A stretch of DNA of 64,000 nt from Trichinella spiralis (GCA_000181795.3 CM012953.1:16293585-16357584); one strand, 5' to 3'; shown: positions 1 through 13,300, numbered from the stretch's first letter. Program-made: numbers and translations. Notes: generated by a model from the sequence alone, not told the origin.

Positions 1-250
1 TTTGTTAACCACAATATCGCCTTTGTGTGATTTTATCAGTGGAAAATAATTGCATGCTAATTTTATCGGCTTGCCAGCAGTCCCGTATCCAGGACGCTTC
101 ACTAATTCTTTCTAAAAAAGCATCAACAACAACAACAATAAGAAATAATTTAATAAAACATTAAATAATACTTACTAAACCCAACTGCGACAGTTCATCT
201 GCAGCTAAATTCGTATCTTGGCCTAAAAATAATTCAGTGATTAAAAATTG
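1..250 (-). CDS. Argonaute/PIWI family protein, N-terminal exons (partial)
   Basis: Argonaute proteins bind small guide RNAs and silence matching transcripts. The exon at 111..1 reads KELVKRPGYGTAGKPIKLAC followed by NYFPLIKSHKGDIVVNK. This is the conserved entry to the Argonaute N domain (RPGxGTxGxxIxLxxNxF...GDxxVxxY). The exon upstream at 250..176 encodes QFLITELFLGQDTNLAADEL and ends SQLGL; it joins in phase 0 across a GT-AG intron (donor gtaagtatt at 175). The rest of the gene lies beyond the left edge. The true start is unresolved: a short ATG-containing exon with a good donor lies at 408-396 (MSQQ), but it does not join the 250-176 exon in phase. An open frame continues up to about 300 without a standard acceptor. 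Family assignment is firm; subfamily (AGO, PIWI or worm-specific) cannot be decided from this fragment. Confidence 0.82.
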
Positions 251-411
251 CTCAACAGTTGGTGAAATAACATGCGGTTCATGGATTTGGTCAAATATAT
301 TTTGCAGTTAAGCCACCACTTTTTGAAAAATTAAAAATCAAACAACAATAGACGATGCTATTCAACATTTTACATAAAATAACAACAATACTTACTTTGT
401 TGAGACATTGG

Positions 412-3400
412 AAGCAATACAAGTTGAGAATAGAACAGCAACAACAGTTTACTGGGCAAATGAACGCTGATTTACAGTAAGCACAGTAATCAAATTGTAC
501 CTAATCTTTAGTTAAACTGAGAATATTAATCTTGGTTAAAAAAATCAAGAAAAGAATAAAATAGAACTTTCTGTGATGATAGAATATTAAAAATATGCCA
601 ACAAGCGTCAACTTTTCAACTTTGAATGAGTAGCGTTCGTTTCCACTTATCGTAATGAATGTCTCCACATCACGTGATAGCGAATTTAATTATTCAAATA
701 CCAATCGCATCAATCTTCACTGTGATTGGTGCATTGCTCCGAGATGAGCTATTGGTTGAAGTTTCCTCGTGACTTACATCAAATATTGTGCCGTTCAAAT
801 CACTGCAATTCTTGGCTGTTTATCATTGTTTCATAAATTCTAATTCTAATATGTTACATTTTGAAAGTGAATTCAAATATTACTGCTAAATAATAGCCTT
901 TTGCTTTTGATATTCATATATAGTAAATTGTAATGTGTACTGTAATATAATGTCACGAATGGTTATTTTTGTAAAAACTGAATTCATAATTCTTGATAAT
1001 TCAAAATAAAAGATGCTTCGTAAATTGCGTTCATTGTCCATCACCTTACGGTCATTATGTTAAATTTTGCGCATTTAATACCAGACCAGTTTAAATTGAT
1101 CGTCATCGATGATAGACAGGAAATATCGGAATGAATAGGAAATTTGAAAAGTATATTCAACGTGCAAAAATTGAAAAATGTATTTAATACCGTTTACACA
1201 AAATGTATAATCACAAATTTATATTTTAAATAAAATTCCAGATTTTATTTTTTATTTAAATGATACATAAGAAGAAAAACAATAAATCTTGTGAACAGGA
1301 GCGAAAGAAAGATTAGAAAGATTAAAGTCTTTTGCAAGCCAGAAATATTTTCAGAGAACATTACAGGTGAAATCAGAAAAGTATTTCTATGCTAACATTC
1401 AGCAACCACCACTCCTAGTTTTAGCTGAAAACTGCAGCGTTGTACAATTTATCAATTTTAGATTTTCCCTTTGTACTTGAGTAGGCTTCAACTAGCCTTC
1501 ATCAGAACAATATCTGACAAATAGAAAAGAACCTTATGCATAAATCTGATTTAATTGTTAGCTAAGAAGGTAATTTATATGACAAGTGAAAGCAACTGTT
1601 GGCTGACATTTCTTTTGAACAGTATTTTTCCACTAGCATGGATAAATAAAAGTGAAGCATTTCAAAAGCAGAAAGAAAGCGATGAACAGCACCAACCAAG
1701 CAGAAAAGCGATTTATGCTGTTTCAAATTCACTTTGCAGTGGACATCGCATTGTTTGATGTCAGCATATGTGCGCCATTTGTCTGTGATTAATAATCTTC
1801 AGTCAAGATCAACAAAAGGCATTGGTGCCACAACAAATATCACAGGTTGATCTTGAATTGTAGTTAAAATGACAAATGCAAACTAAATGTTGTTACAGAA
1901 TGGTATTTAAAATGGGATTCAAAATAGGAGATGTATTCGAGATGTAAGCTGTCTAACCGAACTTTTGATTGTTGCTTAGTTTTGTTTCCTTAGTTTGTTT
2001 ACTATCTTTCTTTCTCCAACTGAATAAAATTGAATTCTACTTCATAATTCGGTTTTGAATTATGTAGAAATAACTCATACGGTCCACTCCTTGGTCATTT
2101 TTAAGTTCCATTCTAAAAGATTTTCAAACAGCTGTGTTTAGCGTGAATTTCCTTGCGCGCTTTTCCTCATCATTGCTTTAAGATTATCATTTCATTTATT
2201 CCCAAATTTGGATAAATAATGCATGGAAATTGTTGGAGAATTCTATGTGCACTTTACCAAGTTCGACTGTACAATTTTCACAATGTATCTGATAAGCGAA
2301 TATTAATCTGTTAATAAAATGTGTATGTTGTTGTTATTGTTGAATAAACAATACTATTGCATAAAAATAGTTAAAAATAGATTGTTATATAAGTGACACC
2401 ATGGTGTAATGGTTTCTTGTGATTAGCAATTTATTCTTTTAATCTGTTCTATTATACAAGAGCACAAGAACAGCTTAACAATCAATGGCAGAACAAATTT
2501 TAGAATATAAAATCACACAATAGTAAACGAAGTTTAAGCGAACTTCCGTCTGGCGAGTTGTACATTTGCAATTCAGCAGTTGTTGAACGCATTGAAGCTT
2601 GACAGCACTTCCGGGTAAAATTGTGGAATTTTCTGAACAGACGTCAACGGTTTCAATCTATTCATATGTTGACACGAAGCAGATGTTGAAAAACAAGGAA
2701 GTGATTGGAATTGAAGATAACAAAAGATCAAAGTTGCAATTTCAGTATTTAAAATTGCCAGAAGAGAAAGTTTTCATTTTATGCTGTTGTTCGCCCGCCA
2801 TCTCAGTTCTAAGCTCGTGATAGCTGATGTTATTTATAGTGGGTATCTTGTTTATGTAAGGCAGGGCGATACAAATTAAATTATATTGCTGAAAGCAAGA
2901 AATGTGGAATTGTTGAATGGTATATATAAAATGTAGTGAATATCTTTCTTGTTATTTATTGTCAGCTTGTTTTTTTGTAGGATAGAAAGGCTGTAAAGAC
3001 ATGATTTGGACCAACCTCGATGTCACGGAAGTGATCAAGCAAAAGCTGTACATGCTTTTGATTGCCCAGTTGATCCGCATTTGGCATGCAAAATGGAGAG
3101 AGAAGGACAATTTCAAGAAAAAGAGCAAAAAGTGCAATTACAGCTATATACTATCAAGAAGAGACTGACGCTTCTGTGGATTTACAAATCTCTGGCCACT
3201 CGAAAAAACAGTATACAACAACAGTGCAAGACGGTTCCTCAGGCTGCCAGAGCGTCTTCCATTTTCTTGATAATTTTGAAAGAACAAAGTCTAGTGAACG
3301 TTATTTTGTTTTATCACAGTTTTGGAAGCTGTAAATTGGCATTTGCGACAAGTAATAACCTCATTCATTTTGCCATCATTCAGCCTTATGTAAATGATAC

Positions 3401-5903
3401 GTTCAAATTTATACCTCATTGGTTTCACAAGCAGCTGTGTTTGCCATTCATGCATTTGTGCCAGATAAACTGGTGCCAGCAGTTTATTGCTCATATATTG
3501 TAAATACATTAGTATGTACAAATTTGACTACAAAGCTTCAGTTAGCAAAGCGGCAGTACTAGAAGTGAATCTCCAGTTGAAAGTTATCATCTTCGAATTC
3601 AAAACTTTCTAATACCTGTAGTTGGAGGTTGCATCCTTTATATGCAGCTACAAGAATGCTATTTCCACTTCTACAAAACAGACGAAAAAGCAGTAAATGA
3701 GCTAGTTTTTTGAAAATCCCATATGAAAAAAAAGAAAAAGAAGGAAACAAAATAGAAAAAAAGAAGGAAAATGAAACTGAAGAACTTCTTTCTTCTTATG
3801 TGTACAACAAAGTGTTATGGCTGTCAGCCTGCTTCAAGCAGGTACGACGGGTAATATGGCAGTCTTATTCAAGTACCTCTGGTAAGAGAAGGTGACCATT
3901 TGGAATGTATATAATGTAAATATTAAAACTAGCAACCATATTTGGACTCAACAGAAAGGCAGCTAAACGCAATAAATTTAACTTGTATGAGTTCCCCCAT
4001 TACTTGATCCCAAACTGTGGTGTAATGGAGACATTACTCTAACAGTTCTTGTCAGACAGCGCTACTGCTGATAATTGAAGATAAGCAAACAGCGATTATG
4101 CTGAAAAGCAACAGCGCATTGAACAATGAATACATATCGGGGGTACGCATACGATAGAGGAGCTCCTTTTCTCCCTTTTCCACTTATTGATAGTTTTTGT
4201 GTTTTATATTATATTTGAAGAATATTATTTGCATTACACTGCTTTCCTTTTTTTATCTGTGTTGCATTTCTTTGTAGTGTTCTTTATTGTTATCCGTGAT
4301 GTTGTTCCTTGTGCTGTTTGTTAGTGTCATTGGTATGATGTTCTCTGTATTATTGATGTTCACTGATGCTACTGTTGATTTATAGATAACGTTTGAAAAA
4401 TATCAAATAATTCAAGAGAATCTTGATAACAGAGAGAGGAAAAAAGGGAATCGCACTTTCATTTACTATTTTATTATGTTGTTTTGGCAGTTTATTATCT
4501 TGCATCATATGAATTCATTGTAGTACAATACAGTATACAATAAAATATTTTTTACAAAATTGAAAATGTTAAACATCAATTATATAAAAAGTAGAACCTA
4601 ATATTAAAATAAATTATTGCAACGACCTGAGCACTAAGCAACAATCAAACTTAAAGCTTTATTTCGAAGAAACGCCTGGACCTGCCGGTTGTCTCCATTG
4701 ACAGCTTGAAGTTACCATCACAATCTGAATGGGCCTTTGAAATCTGATGCTGCTGATAAAATATGACAGATGGCCCGTGTGCCGTCAATAGCAAGTCCCT
4801 CCACCCTTACTGATTTGGCCGCTTTCATTTATTATGATGGATGCTTTTCCTCCACCCATGATCAGGACCAGCGTCAGTTGGCCTGATCAAAGACCAGAGA
4901 CCAGAGTAAAAGGATATGATCTAATAAGCAGGTTGGTCGGAGTGCGTTTGGTGCTATCATGTGCAATGCTGTCTTCATCATATGTTGTATATGTTGTAGC
5001 AGTGCTGTTCTTATTCGATAAATAGTTGCATCCTGTGTTTTGTCCAGTTTGTGACACTTAATGTCTAAGACACGCTGAACAGCAGCAACGAAAAGATGAA
5101 GATGAAGAAAGAATACAGCAAAAAGATATGGCTGACGCGTTACGGAGTGAAAGAAACAGTTTCCTTTGCTTGCTCCATGTGAACCGCTTGTTGCTTGTTG
5201 GGATGCTTGAAAAATGGACAAAATGCACCACAATGTTTGTGTCGCTTTTCATGCAAAGATGTCAACATTTCTTCCATTGAATAATAATTTCGGAAAGGAC
5301 AAGTTGATAATGTTAAGCTGATTTATTAAGCAAAACTGCAAACCAAAACGCAATTTTAGTACAAAGAAAAGATGGTGAATAGCTAATTTGTTCAAAGTTG
5401 CAACAAAAACTATGAGTAAGAACAGCTGAATGCTTTTCATCTACTAATGGGAAGAAATCTACTTGTTTTTAATAAAGTCTTTCTCTTAGAATCAAATTAT
5501 TAGAAGGTGACTTTTCTTTTTTATTAATAAAACATATAAATAAATATTGTAATCAATATGATCGTAAAAAACTGCATTCTGAATTGGCATATCAATTCAA
5601 CATGAATTTTGTCGATTTTCATAGCAGCTCTCTCTACCACACCAGTCGGTCATCTAGGCTACTCGAATTTCTGATGACCTCTACAAATTAGCATCTGCAA
5701 AACTATGAATATTGAAATTAATTATTTAATAAAATAACAACATTATCATTTTCACATTCAAATAACAGTTTCAGATTTTATATATTGTATAGAGTTGACA
5801 ATAATCAAAAATTTTTAAGATAATTTAGTATAAAACAAGAATATAATAAAAATAATAATGAATGAATATGCAAGTGAGATGTAGAAGACAGTGATGGTGG
5901 TGG
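412..5903. other. Gene-poor interval with decayed patches
   Basis: No convincing gene on either strand. Open frames at 1555-1758, 2599-2820, 3006-3503 and 4834-5233 lack recognisable domains, mostly start at non-ATG codons, and overlap each other on both strands. The patch 4650-5260 is clearly GC-richer than its flanks and looks like old coding or transposon sequence, but I could not assign it. The rest is AT-rich spacer. Confidence 0.6.
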
Positions 5904-6398
5904 TTATTCTGTAGTCATTTCTACAGCAGTAGTACAGCTAGATATAAATTCACTGTAGCGAGGTTGGAAAAATTTTTCATACAATGTTGCAGCTCCATGG
6001 CAGCTTGGAGTGAAAAGCCAAACAAAGAAAATGCATTTCAGCGGCCAATAAATTGGTATAATAAAGGATATGCATTCAGCAAAATAATCAACAATTCGAA
6101 AGAAGCCAAAAATAACCCAATAAAACTTCCATTGCTTACAGTTGGCGTTTTCATTTGATTCCACCTCGATTAATGTCTTCATTGCTGGATAACCAATGCA
6201 TATGCAATTGCACAACAATCCTGCATTAGGGCTAAATATCAACAGCACAAAAAGCACAATTGCTAACATCACCGCAGCTTGGTAACGACTTTTGCCAGTT
6301 TTTTGTTCAATTTTAGCAAACAGTTTTCCAACCAATCTGCTTTCATCACCGATAACATACCAAATATCATTGCGAATATTTTGCAGTATTTGGGCCAT
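5904..6398 (-). CDS. REEP5/Yop1-like (TB2/DP1/HVA22 family) ER-shaping membrane protein
   Basis: Single-exon frame of 164 residues starting at ATG 6398. REEP5/DP1/Yop1 proteins bend tubular endoplasmic reticulum through hydrophobic hairpins and an amphipathic helix. Visible here: a hydrophobic segment near residues 40-62 (AAVMLAIVLFVLLIF), then LLCNCICIGYPAMKTLIEVES, matching the family pattern LLCNxIGxxYPAxxSxxAIES. These are followed by QWKFYWVIFGFFRIVDYFAE (family: WLTYWVVYALFxxxExFxD) and IPIYWPLKCIFFVWLFTPSC (family: FPFYYxxKxxFLxWxxxP). The C-terminus ATLYEKFFQPRYSEF matches the GAxxLYxxxxxPxF block. Length is close to the usual 170-190. The gene has no introns, unlike most neighbours. 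Family assignment is secure; the exact REEP type is not. Confidence 0.88.
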   Translation of the reverse strand: MAQILQNIRNDIWYVIGDESRLVGKLFAKIEQKTGKSRYQAAVMLAIVLFVLLIFSPNAGLLCNCICIGYPAMKTLIEVESNENANCKQWKFYWVIFGFFRIVDYFAECISFIIPIYWPLKCIFFVWLFTPSCHGAATLYEKFFQPRYSEFISSCTTAVEMTTE

Positions 6399-7410
6399 TT
6401 TTCATGCAATGCAACAACCAACAAGCAGTCAGATTGAAGCAAGCAAACCAAACTAATTACTGTTTCAAGTAGTTATCTGTATTATCTGTAACTTTAAAAT
6501 AAGCTAAGTTTAAGTTTAAATTTAAAATCATCAATCCGTTGAATCAATTTTTTAATTTAAAAGGTGCACATGAATAATGGCTACTTTGAAATTAACAAAT
6601 AAAACTGATGATGATTCTGATGCCATATTTATAAAGAAGAAACATTATGCAAAAGCTTTTCCATATGCCAGCATTCCATATGTACGCCACAATTTGTATT
6701 TAATTTTGATTATGGCAGACGTTCTGTCTTCTCCCCATATAGTTTCAACTTTTACACTAATAAATAGCTGAATCATCGCCATTATAATTTCTGCATAACA
6801 ATTTAGTGACCAATTGTTACTTATCATCTATGAAACGTTGATAAATGACAATCATTTCAAGTATGTTGCCTTTTATGCTAAATCTGTACCTTGTTGTTTC
6901 TTGTTAACTGTTATATGCTTAAATACTTGTTTATACAAGAATTTAGGTGATCTAGCATTGTAGCTGCAATGAATCCAACGCTGGGCTTTCAGAAGCAAAG
7001 CATGCACCTCAGAAATTTGTGGAAATTTCAGGAAATAATTGTCCGACTGACGTTCGTTTTATTTGTGAAATTTGTGATCAAATGTTAAACAAAATAAAAT
7101 GTGATGTGACTTTGGAAGACCCATGTAGGATTTTTTTAAAGTACCGCATCAACTGAAATTTATGAAACTGTTCGATTTTATAACTGTTTACTGTAGATTA
7201 TTTAAAAAATTTTGTATATTAATAGTTTAGATAAAAATAAAATTAATTTAACTTTGAAACAACTTTTTATTAAATATTTTTTGAAATTATTTAAATTACA
7301 GGCATTTTATTGTTGAACTTTCCTTCTTTTTATACTTACAGTAATCCGTGTTTTCGAAACGTAGTCATTGCAGTAAATTGCCAGTTGTTAGTAGTATAAT
7401 TTTTCAAAAA
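6399..7410. other. Spacer between REEP-like and FAM187-like genes
   Basis: This is the shared upstream region of two divergently oriented genes. A 64-codon frame starts at an ATG at 6577 and a short one starts near 6971. Neither has a recognisable domain or a continuation through plausible splice sites, so neither is called. The last 80 bases before 7411 include acceptor-like pyrimidine tracts (ttacag at 7336-7341), which could mark a 5'UTR intron or a trans-splice site. Confidence 0.5.
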
Positions 7411-9276
7411 ATGCGTCACAGTTCAGTCTGTATTACTATTTTACTTTTTGTTCTTTTATTATTGCCAATAAACTACGCTGGATGGTCACCCGAGTATGAC
7501 GTAGCTCCTCTTAATAGTGAAGATCACGAGAATTTGAGAAGAAATGACATACTGTTGCAGTTTTATTCTAATCGGTTTACAAAAGCTGTTTTCAATGAAA
7601 AATGTGGACTTGACAACGTTATGCTGATTCCAATTTATTACTGGAGTGACAATACTGTGGAGTTGTTCTGCTATTCGTGTGACGAAGTCGGTGTTGTGAA
7701 TGGTTTGGTGAAAATTTGGCGCTATTTGCCATTTACACCTGAAAATATGAAAGAAGTCAACTATGCTGATTATAAAAAATACAAAAACATTAAAAACATG
7801 AAACAGGTATCCAGTGATGTTTGTTAGCTTTTACTGATTTGAAAGTTATAATTCTGGCCCAAGTGGACAGACAAGCCATCACCAGTTGATGGCTGTTGCG
7901 TTCGTTGTATGTTGCAGGTATTATTTATTATGCTTGTATTTTGCAGAATTTCGATTCAGCCTATGACGAATTGTACGACGATTCGAGAATGTATCGTCCG
8001 AGAGCTGATTTTTATCAAAACGACGGGAAATTGTACATTTTGCGCGCCGGTTTGGAAACGCAAGGATTTTACAATTGCTACGACGACGAATCGAAAGACG
8101 CGATCAGTTGGGTTTACGTGGTCATTGCCATGGTTCCACCAATCGCCATGCCCGAGTGGGTATTTTGGAACGACCCTGATACGGTGTTTTCAAAACTGAT
8201 CACCTGCCGGAGTGTGGTTGGATGGGATTCGACGTGGCAGACGTACAGTGGTATGACAGTTCGCCATCCCATGCAAAGTGCCACACATATGGATAAATCG
8301 CCGCAGTATATTGACATGGTCACCCGACTTTATTGGCACGTTCTGACGGCAAATGGAAGTGTGACAAAGAATTGGCATAAGCTCCACACTTGGTCGAACG
8401 TTTTCGCCGAATTGAACAATATGTTCGCCGCCAAAGAGCACATCGTGATTCCGTTTGAACCGTGGCATTATTTTTTCCGTCCTGGTCCGGAACCACCCGA
8501 CGAAATGATGGGTAACTTGCTTACCGACGTGGACGGCAACTTCGCCATCGATCTCTTGGTAATTATACAGTTCGAAACAGTTTTTTTCTAAATTTAATTC
8601 TCCTCCTCTTCTTGTTCAGTGGTCTTCTTGGAGCGCTTGTCCATCGTGCAATGATTATGTTGGGATTCGTCGTCGTGAGGCTCACTGCTATTTGCGCAAG
8701 TTGCGACCGTTCGATCCGATCGGTATCCGGTGGCCGGGCTTGGAAAAGCATTTCTGCGACAAGTTCTGCTTTCCTAGATTTCGTCAAGAGAGGCACATCT
8801 TTGGCAAGATTCGTGAGAGCGCTTACGGTAAACCGAACTCTGATGACGATCTCAAGGGGTTTTCGAATTTGGACGATCTTCTGTCCAAACCGGAATTCAC
8901 GAATGGTATCCGCTTGCACAGCGGTTTGCTGGTCGACGCTTTCTGTGCTTCTGGACATGGTCGTTTTGATTGCAGTTGCTTGAATCAGCTCAGCATCCAG
9001 TCGTTCCACATGGCTGGACTGTTCAACACTTTGACGGGAAAAGCGAAAAGTCGCTATGAAAAATTCGGCGGAGTGGTACCCTGCTTTGATTATATCATGA
9101 TGGAAGAAGCTGGTAAAACGCCCGGAGAAACGGACAATACATGTTACGATTTCTACGCTAAAACCACGTCCTCCAGTTGTCAGAAAAATTACGAAAAGCC
9201 GAACATTTACGGATTCGCTGGTGGATATTATATTCAAGTGGAACAGTGCACAACAAAATGCGAACATTTCGATTAA
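7411..9276 (+). CDS. Secreted or membrane FAM187-like protein with Ig-like and TSP1-like segments
   Basis: Three exons (7411-7806, 7947-8558, 8620-9276), all joined in phase 0, give 554 residues. The start chosen is the ATG at 7411, because it opens directly into a signal peptide (MRHSSVCITILLFVLLLLP). Exon 2 contains YILRAGLETQGFYNCYDDES, the G-x-Y-x-C end of an Ig-like fold. Exon 3 opens WSSWSACPSCNDYVGIRRRE, a thrombospondin-type-1-like W-x-x-W-x-x-C followed by a G-x-R-R-R strand and further paired cysteines. This order of secretion signal, Ig-like segment, then W..W..C..C..RRR recalls the FAM187 family and its nematode relatives; I assign that from memory at moderate confidence. The extracellular role is unknown. 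An AATAAA signal lies at 9345-9350. The gene converges on the TBP gene with only 167 bases between stop codons. Confidence 0.7.
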
Positions 9277-9344
9277 CCTTTTTTAATTTATCATCCATCA
9301 CTTTTTCATCGCCATTCGTATACATATTATGGAAATGTTTGCTC

Positions 9345-9350
9345 AATAAA
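9345..9350 (+). terminator. Polyadenylation signal of the FAM187-like gene
   Basis: AATAAA hexamer 69 bases past the stop codon at 9276, in the gap before the convergent TBP gene. Confidence 0.55.
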
Positions 9351-9443
9351 GTGATCAAAATTACTACTGTATCATGAAAACTATAAGAGCTAATAGTGCG
9401 TGCTACTGGCATGCGGTTTCAGTAGTAAAACGGTTGAATAAAG

Positions 9444-10383
9444 TTAATGTTTCCGAAAACTTTTCAAAATTGGATAAATGCTAGTAAAAGCTTCGTCGAT
9501 ATCTCTTTTCTCTTTGGCACCAGTGATGACAACCTTACCAGAAACGAAGATCAAAAGCACCACCCGGGGCTTTACCATACGATAAATTAAACCTGGAAAA
9601 AGTTCCGGTTCGTAAGCACTAAACTGCGAATGAGTCAAGCAAAAGCTTTCCAGCTGAATCGGAAATCGAACGTCGCATGATCCAACCATATTCTGTACCT
9701 GAGTAGAGTGGCAACGGAAAATAAATAAAACTGTTTAACAAACAATTACAATTTATTTAAAAACCATGCGTTTACCTTAAAATCCATAAACTTCGCATCA
9801 AACCCCAATTTCTGAACAATACGAGCGTATTTACGTGCAGCAAGACGAGACAAGTCTTCAGATTTGGCACCAGTGCAGACCATCTTGCCGGAACTGAAGA
9901 TCAACGCTGTGGTGCGGGGTTCACGAATACGCATAATAACAGCAGCAAAACGTTTCGGATTGTATTCCGCATTTCGGGCTTGTAAAGCGATTTGCTTCAA
10001 ATCCAATTTGCAACCTTAACAATAAATTGTGAAAATCATAAAAAGCAAAAAAAATAAACCAAAGAGATCACAAAATGAGAAGTTTCTTTCTCACCGAGAT
10101 TAACCGTAGAGACAATATTTTGCAACTGTGGAACTGGCATGCTGGTATCCACAGAAGGAGTGGGTGGAAGGAATGCAGGAATACTTCCAACCGAAGTCGG
10201 TTGATTGGACATTGTGAAACTGCTGTGCGTCACCGATCCTACCATTGGTGTCATCGGTGGACACAGTGGCTGCACTCGGGGGGCCTCAGGCGCCACGCTC
10301 GGTGGTTTAAAAAGTGGTGTCATTTCGGCTGGAGTGCTCGCATCCACATCGTCTGGGCTCATTCCAAATTGTATGCTGTCCAT
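9444..10383 (-). CDS. tbp-1: TATA-binding protein (TBP)
   Basis: TBP binds the TATA element and nucleates transcription by all three nuclear RNA polymerases as the core of TFIID, SL1 and TFIIIB. Three exons (10383-10095, 10014-9776, 9698-9444) with consistent phases (1, then 0) encode 260 residues. The first ~80 are a Pro/Ser/Thr/Met-rich linker, start [16 protein letters not shown]. The saddle follows as two imperfect repeats. Repeat 1 runs from [15 protein letters not shown] through [20 protein letters not shown] to [13 protein letters not shown]. Repeat 2 runs from [18 protein letters not shown] through [18 protein letters not shown] to [15 protein letters not shown]. The DNA-intercalating phenylalanines sit in FAAVIM, LIFSSG and LFPGL/LIFVSG. 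Several variable positions match the nematode rather than the vertebrate protein, which supports the organism call. Confidence 0.98.
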
Positions 10384-13300
10384 TTCTACTTTTCACTGCT
10401 AAATCAATATCATATGCACATTTACAAATAAAGTCGACTTTTATTTACCTCCAAATCATTAAACTATTTAATCTTGAAATTTATTTAAAAATTTACATCA
10501 TTAATCAATTATTAATAAGAATATCAGTAAGATTAACATGAAATGTAATATATATAACATGCAATCACAGTGCGAAAGGTATAAAGTATAAAATACTCAG
10601 TTCTATCGCAAAACCTTATCGTTTATCAACTGGAAATTTATCGCATATTCCATCCACTCCACGTAAGAAAATATTTCAGTAACGATATCTTTGATGAACA
10701 GAAATAAAAAGTATTAATTTGTAAAATAAGCAATGCTATCAATAGTAAAAAAAACAATTCAATAATTAAGACAATTAAAATCAGGATCAATTTTATGTAA
10801 ATTCAATCATTTCTCAACTACCTTATCTCATCCAAATCAAAATAGCATCTATCAACTTTTTGATGCACTTTACCAAACAAGACATCGAACATTTCCCTGA
10901 ATTTCTGTGAACATTAATGTCCGAATAAAAATTATTGAAATTCAGCATAAATTCCACAATATTTTAACAACTGAAAATCAAAAATCTAACAGAAAATCAC
11001 AATTTATATGAAAACATTAAAACTTGAAAGTAAAATTCATATAATAGTAATAATAAGTATAATTCAATTAATAAAATCATCAAATACCATTAATTGTATC
11101 TAGCAATACATTATCAATAGTGTTTAAAGAAATCTGATCTACCTTCCAAACTTTGTTGTTTAAAAAATTACTCAAATGAATACTATAATAAATTCATCGT
11201 AACATTGAATCATCAATCAGAGCCTACATGCCACAATAATACTGTAGAAAAAAAACAGTAGACTATATATAAACAGAATAGCCTTGCATAATTAACTGTC
11301 TGTAACGTAACAGACGTAAACTTAACAGAAATCAGAATACAATAATACTTTATAACAGAATTCTAATTTCAAGTCTACCTAGACTGAAGTAATTAGATAA
11401 CAGTGCGAAGACAGCACTGATAAAGACGTATGATCACTCAGACTTAAACGGTATTATGGTACACATATTATGGAGAAGTAGTAACAGAACCATAAATTAA
11501 GATGCGTTTGACTTGATGTGTTCAATGGAAAACTTGATGTATTCCATTCAGAAAACTATTCTCAATGGAAATAACGTATTCATCAGAAAGTAAAAATCAG
11601 GCATTTCTAGAATTAATACACTATAAATTTGTAGCTACAACAACTTCAGCTAAATTGTGGAAAGTGAAATAATTAACTATTTATTTAATTAGCATTTCCT
11701 TGACCAAAGACTAAATGTCACAAGCAGACAGAACCAATCTTTCATGGTTAAAATAAATTTCAACTGAAACTGCAAAAGAACTCATAAAAACATAACTTAC
11801 ATAAATATCATAATATTCAATAATAGCCCAATGACAGCAGGAATATTTCAAAACTAAATTTTGTGATCGCTTCAGTACGAAAAATATTAATGCCTCGTAA
11901 TATACACTTTAAGACTTAATTCTGTACTACTCTATTTCCGTTTTTATCAACACGAAAAATGACCTTTTACAATTGCAATAAACTTGTCACTAGACTTGGA
12001 AATAAATTCTGTAAAAGTATATGAAAGTAACAAAAAAACGTATCGTTGATACCAAATAATTACTTTCAAATTTTCTATTGGCAAAACGAAGCATTTAAGT
12101 ATTCAAAACACAAAACTTTTATTTAAAAACTGAGTTAAATGAAAATTTTCACTGATAAAACAGACTGTTTGTTTATTGCAAAAAAATTTTAAAAATAAAT
12201 GCACTCGTTACCTCTACAAAACAGTAAAGACGCGTTTCTTTTCGTTTCTGTCGAACAAACTCACGATACTGTGAATAAAATGAACTGTATCTAGTATACT
12301 GTAATAAAGCAGGTTCGAATGTAATTTAGATGAAGCGTGCAATTTTGACTTTGCATTAAGAGCTAACAATAACAGTTCAGGTTTTAATGCATTATTGTTT
12401 GCATTCATCAATTCTTATGCAAAACGGTAAATAGTTTTGAAAATTCTTATTTATCAGTTACGTTAATGCAGGTTAACAAATACAGAACCCATAAAATTTA
12501 TTTGTTATGGTTTGCTATGAAGAATAAATAGTTCATGAAATGAAATTTATAAGATTAAACTTTAACAAATTTAAGACACTTTTTTATTCTTTTATTTTTC
12601 TAGTGGAATTTTTTTTGAACAGATTTTAAAATAAATACGCCACAATACTAAATAAATAGAGTAATTTTAGTATAATATTTTTGTTTTATCTTTGCAATGC
12701 TTGTTTGTTCAAAAACATTAAGCATTGTTGTCGCTTGCAATTTGTATAGTATTTTGTAAACTGATATGCTGTTTATTTTTTTTTGATTCATAGAGTATAT
12801 TCATTAGTATATATATATATATTCGTTACTAATTATAATTGCACACAAACAAACATGTACATATAATAGATACGTTTACTGAAAAAACAGGGGCATTTTC
12901 TTTATTTTTTTTACAAGCTCATTTATTTATTTTACAGGAAGATCATGCTATAGAAGTTATAATAAAAGTTCTTTGTTAGTTTTAATTTTATCAAAATTCA
13001 TTGATTTTAAATTTATTTTCTTTTAAAATGATCCTTAACAAAATGTAGAAATAAGCAAGCAGTTGTGTTCGTATTAATTAAGTAATTCAATTTTTATCGA
13101 TTTGTGTGCAGCAGTAAATTGTTCTTTCAGCTACGATTCCGTTTTTTCTGTTCATTTTTGAATTGTTAAATCAGTGAATGATGGATGCATTGCTGTACAA
13201 TTTGATAAAATTTATTCGTACATCAATATTTACGCATACTGTACGTTATTGGTGCAAGGTTTGCTTGCAGAGAAAAAAAAATAAATTTTAAAGCGGAATT

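Noticed and set aside
2398-2470. CACCATGGTGTAATGGTT resembles the 5' part of a tRNA-Gln (A box).
   Set aside because: Sequence after the D-arm does not form an anticodon arm, and there is no B box or acceptor complement. At most it is a short tRNA-derived remnant.
3006-3503. 165-codon plus-strand open frame.
   Set aside because: It starts at TTG, overlaps two other similar frames on both strands, lacks any motif, and has no splice partners.
12811-12822. (TA)n tract considered as a promoter element.
   Set aside because: Short AT dinucleotide runs are common throughout this AT-rich window; no gene start nearby.
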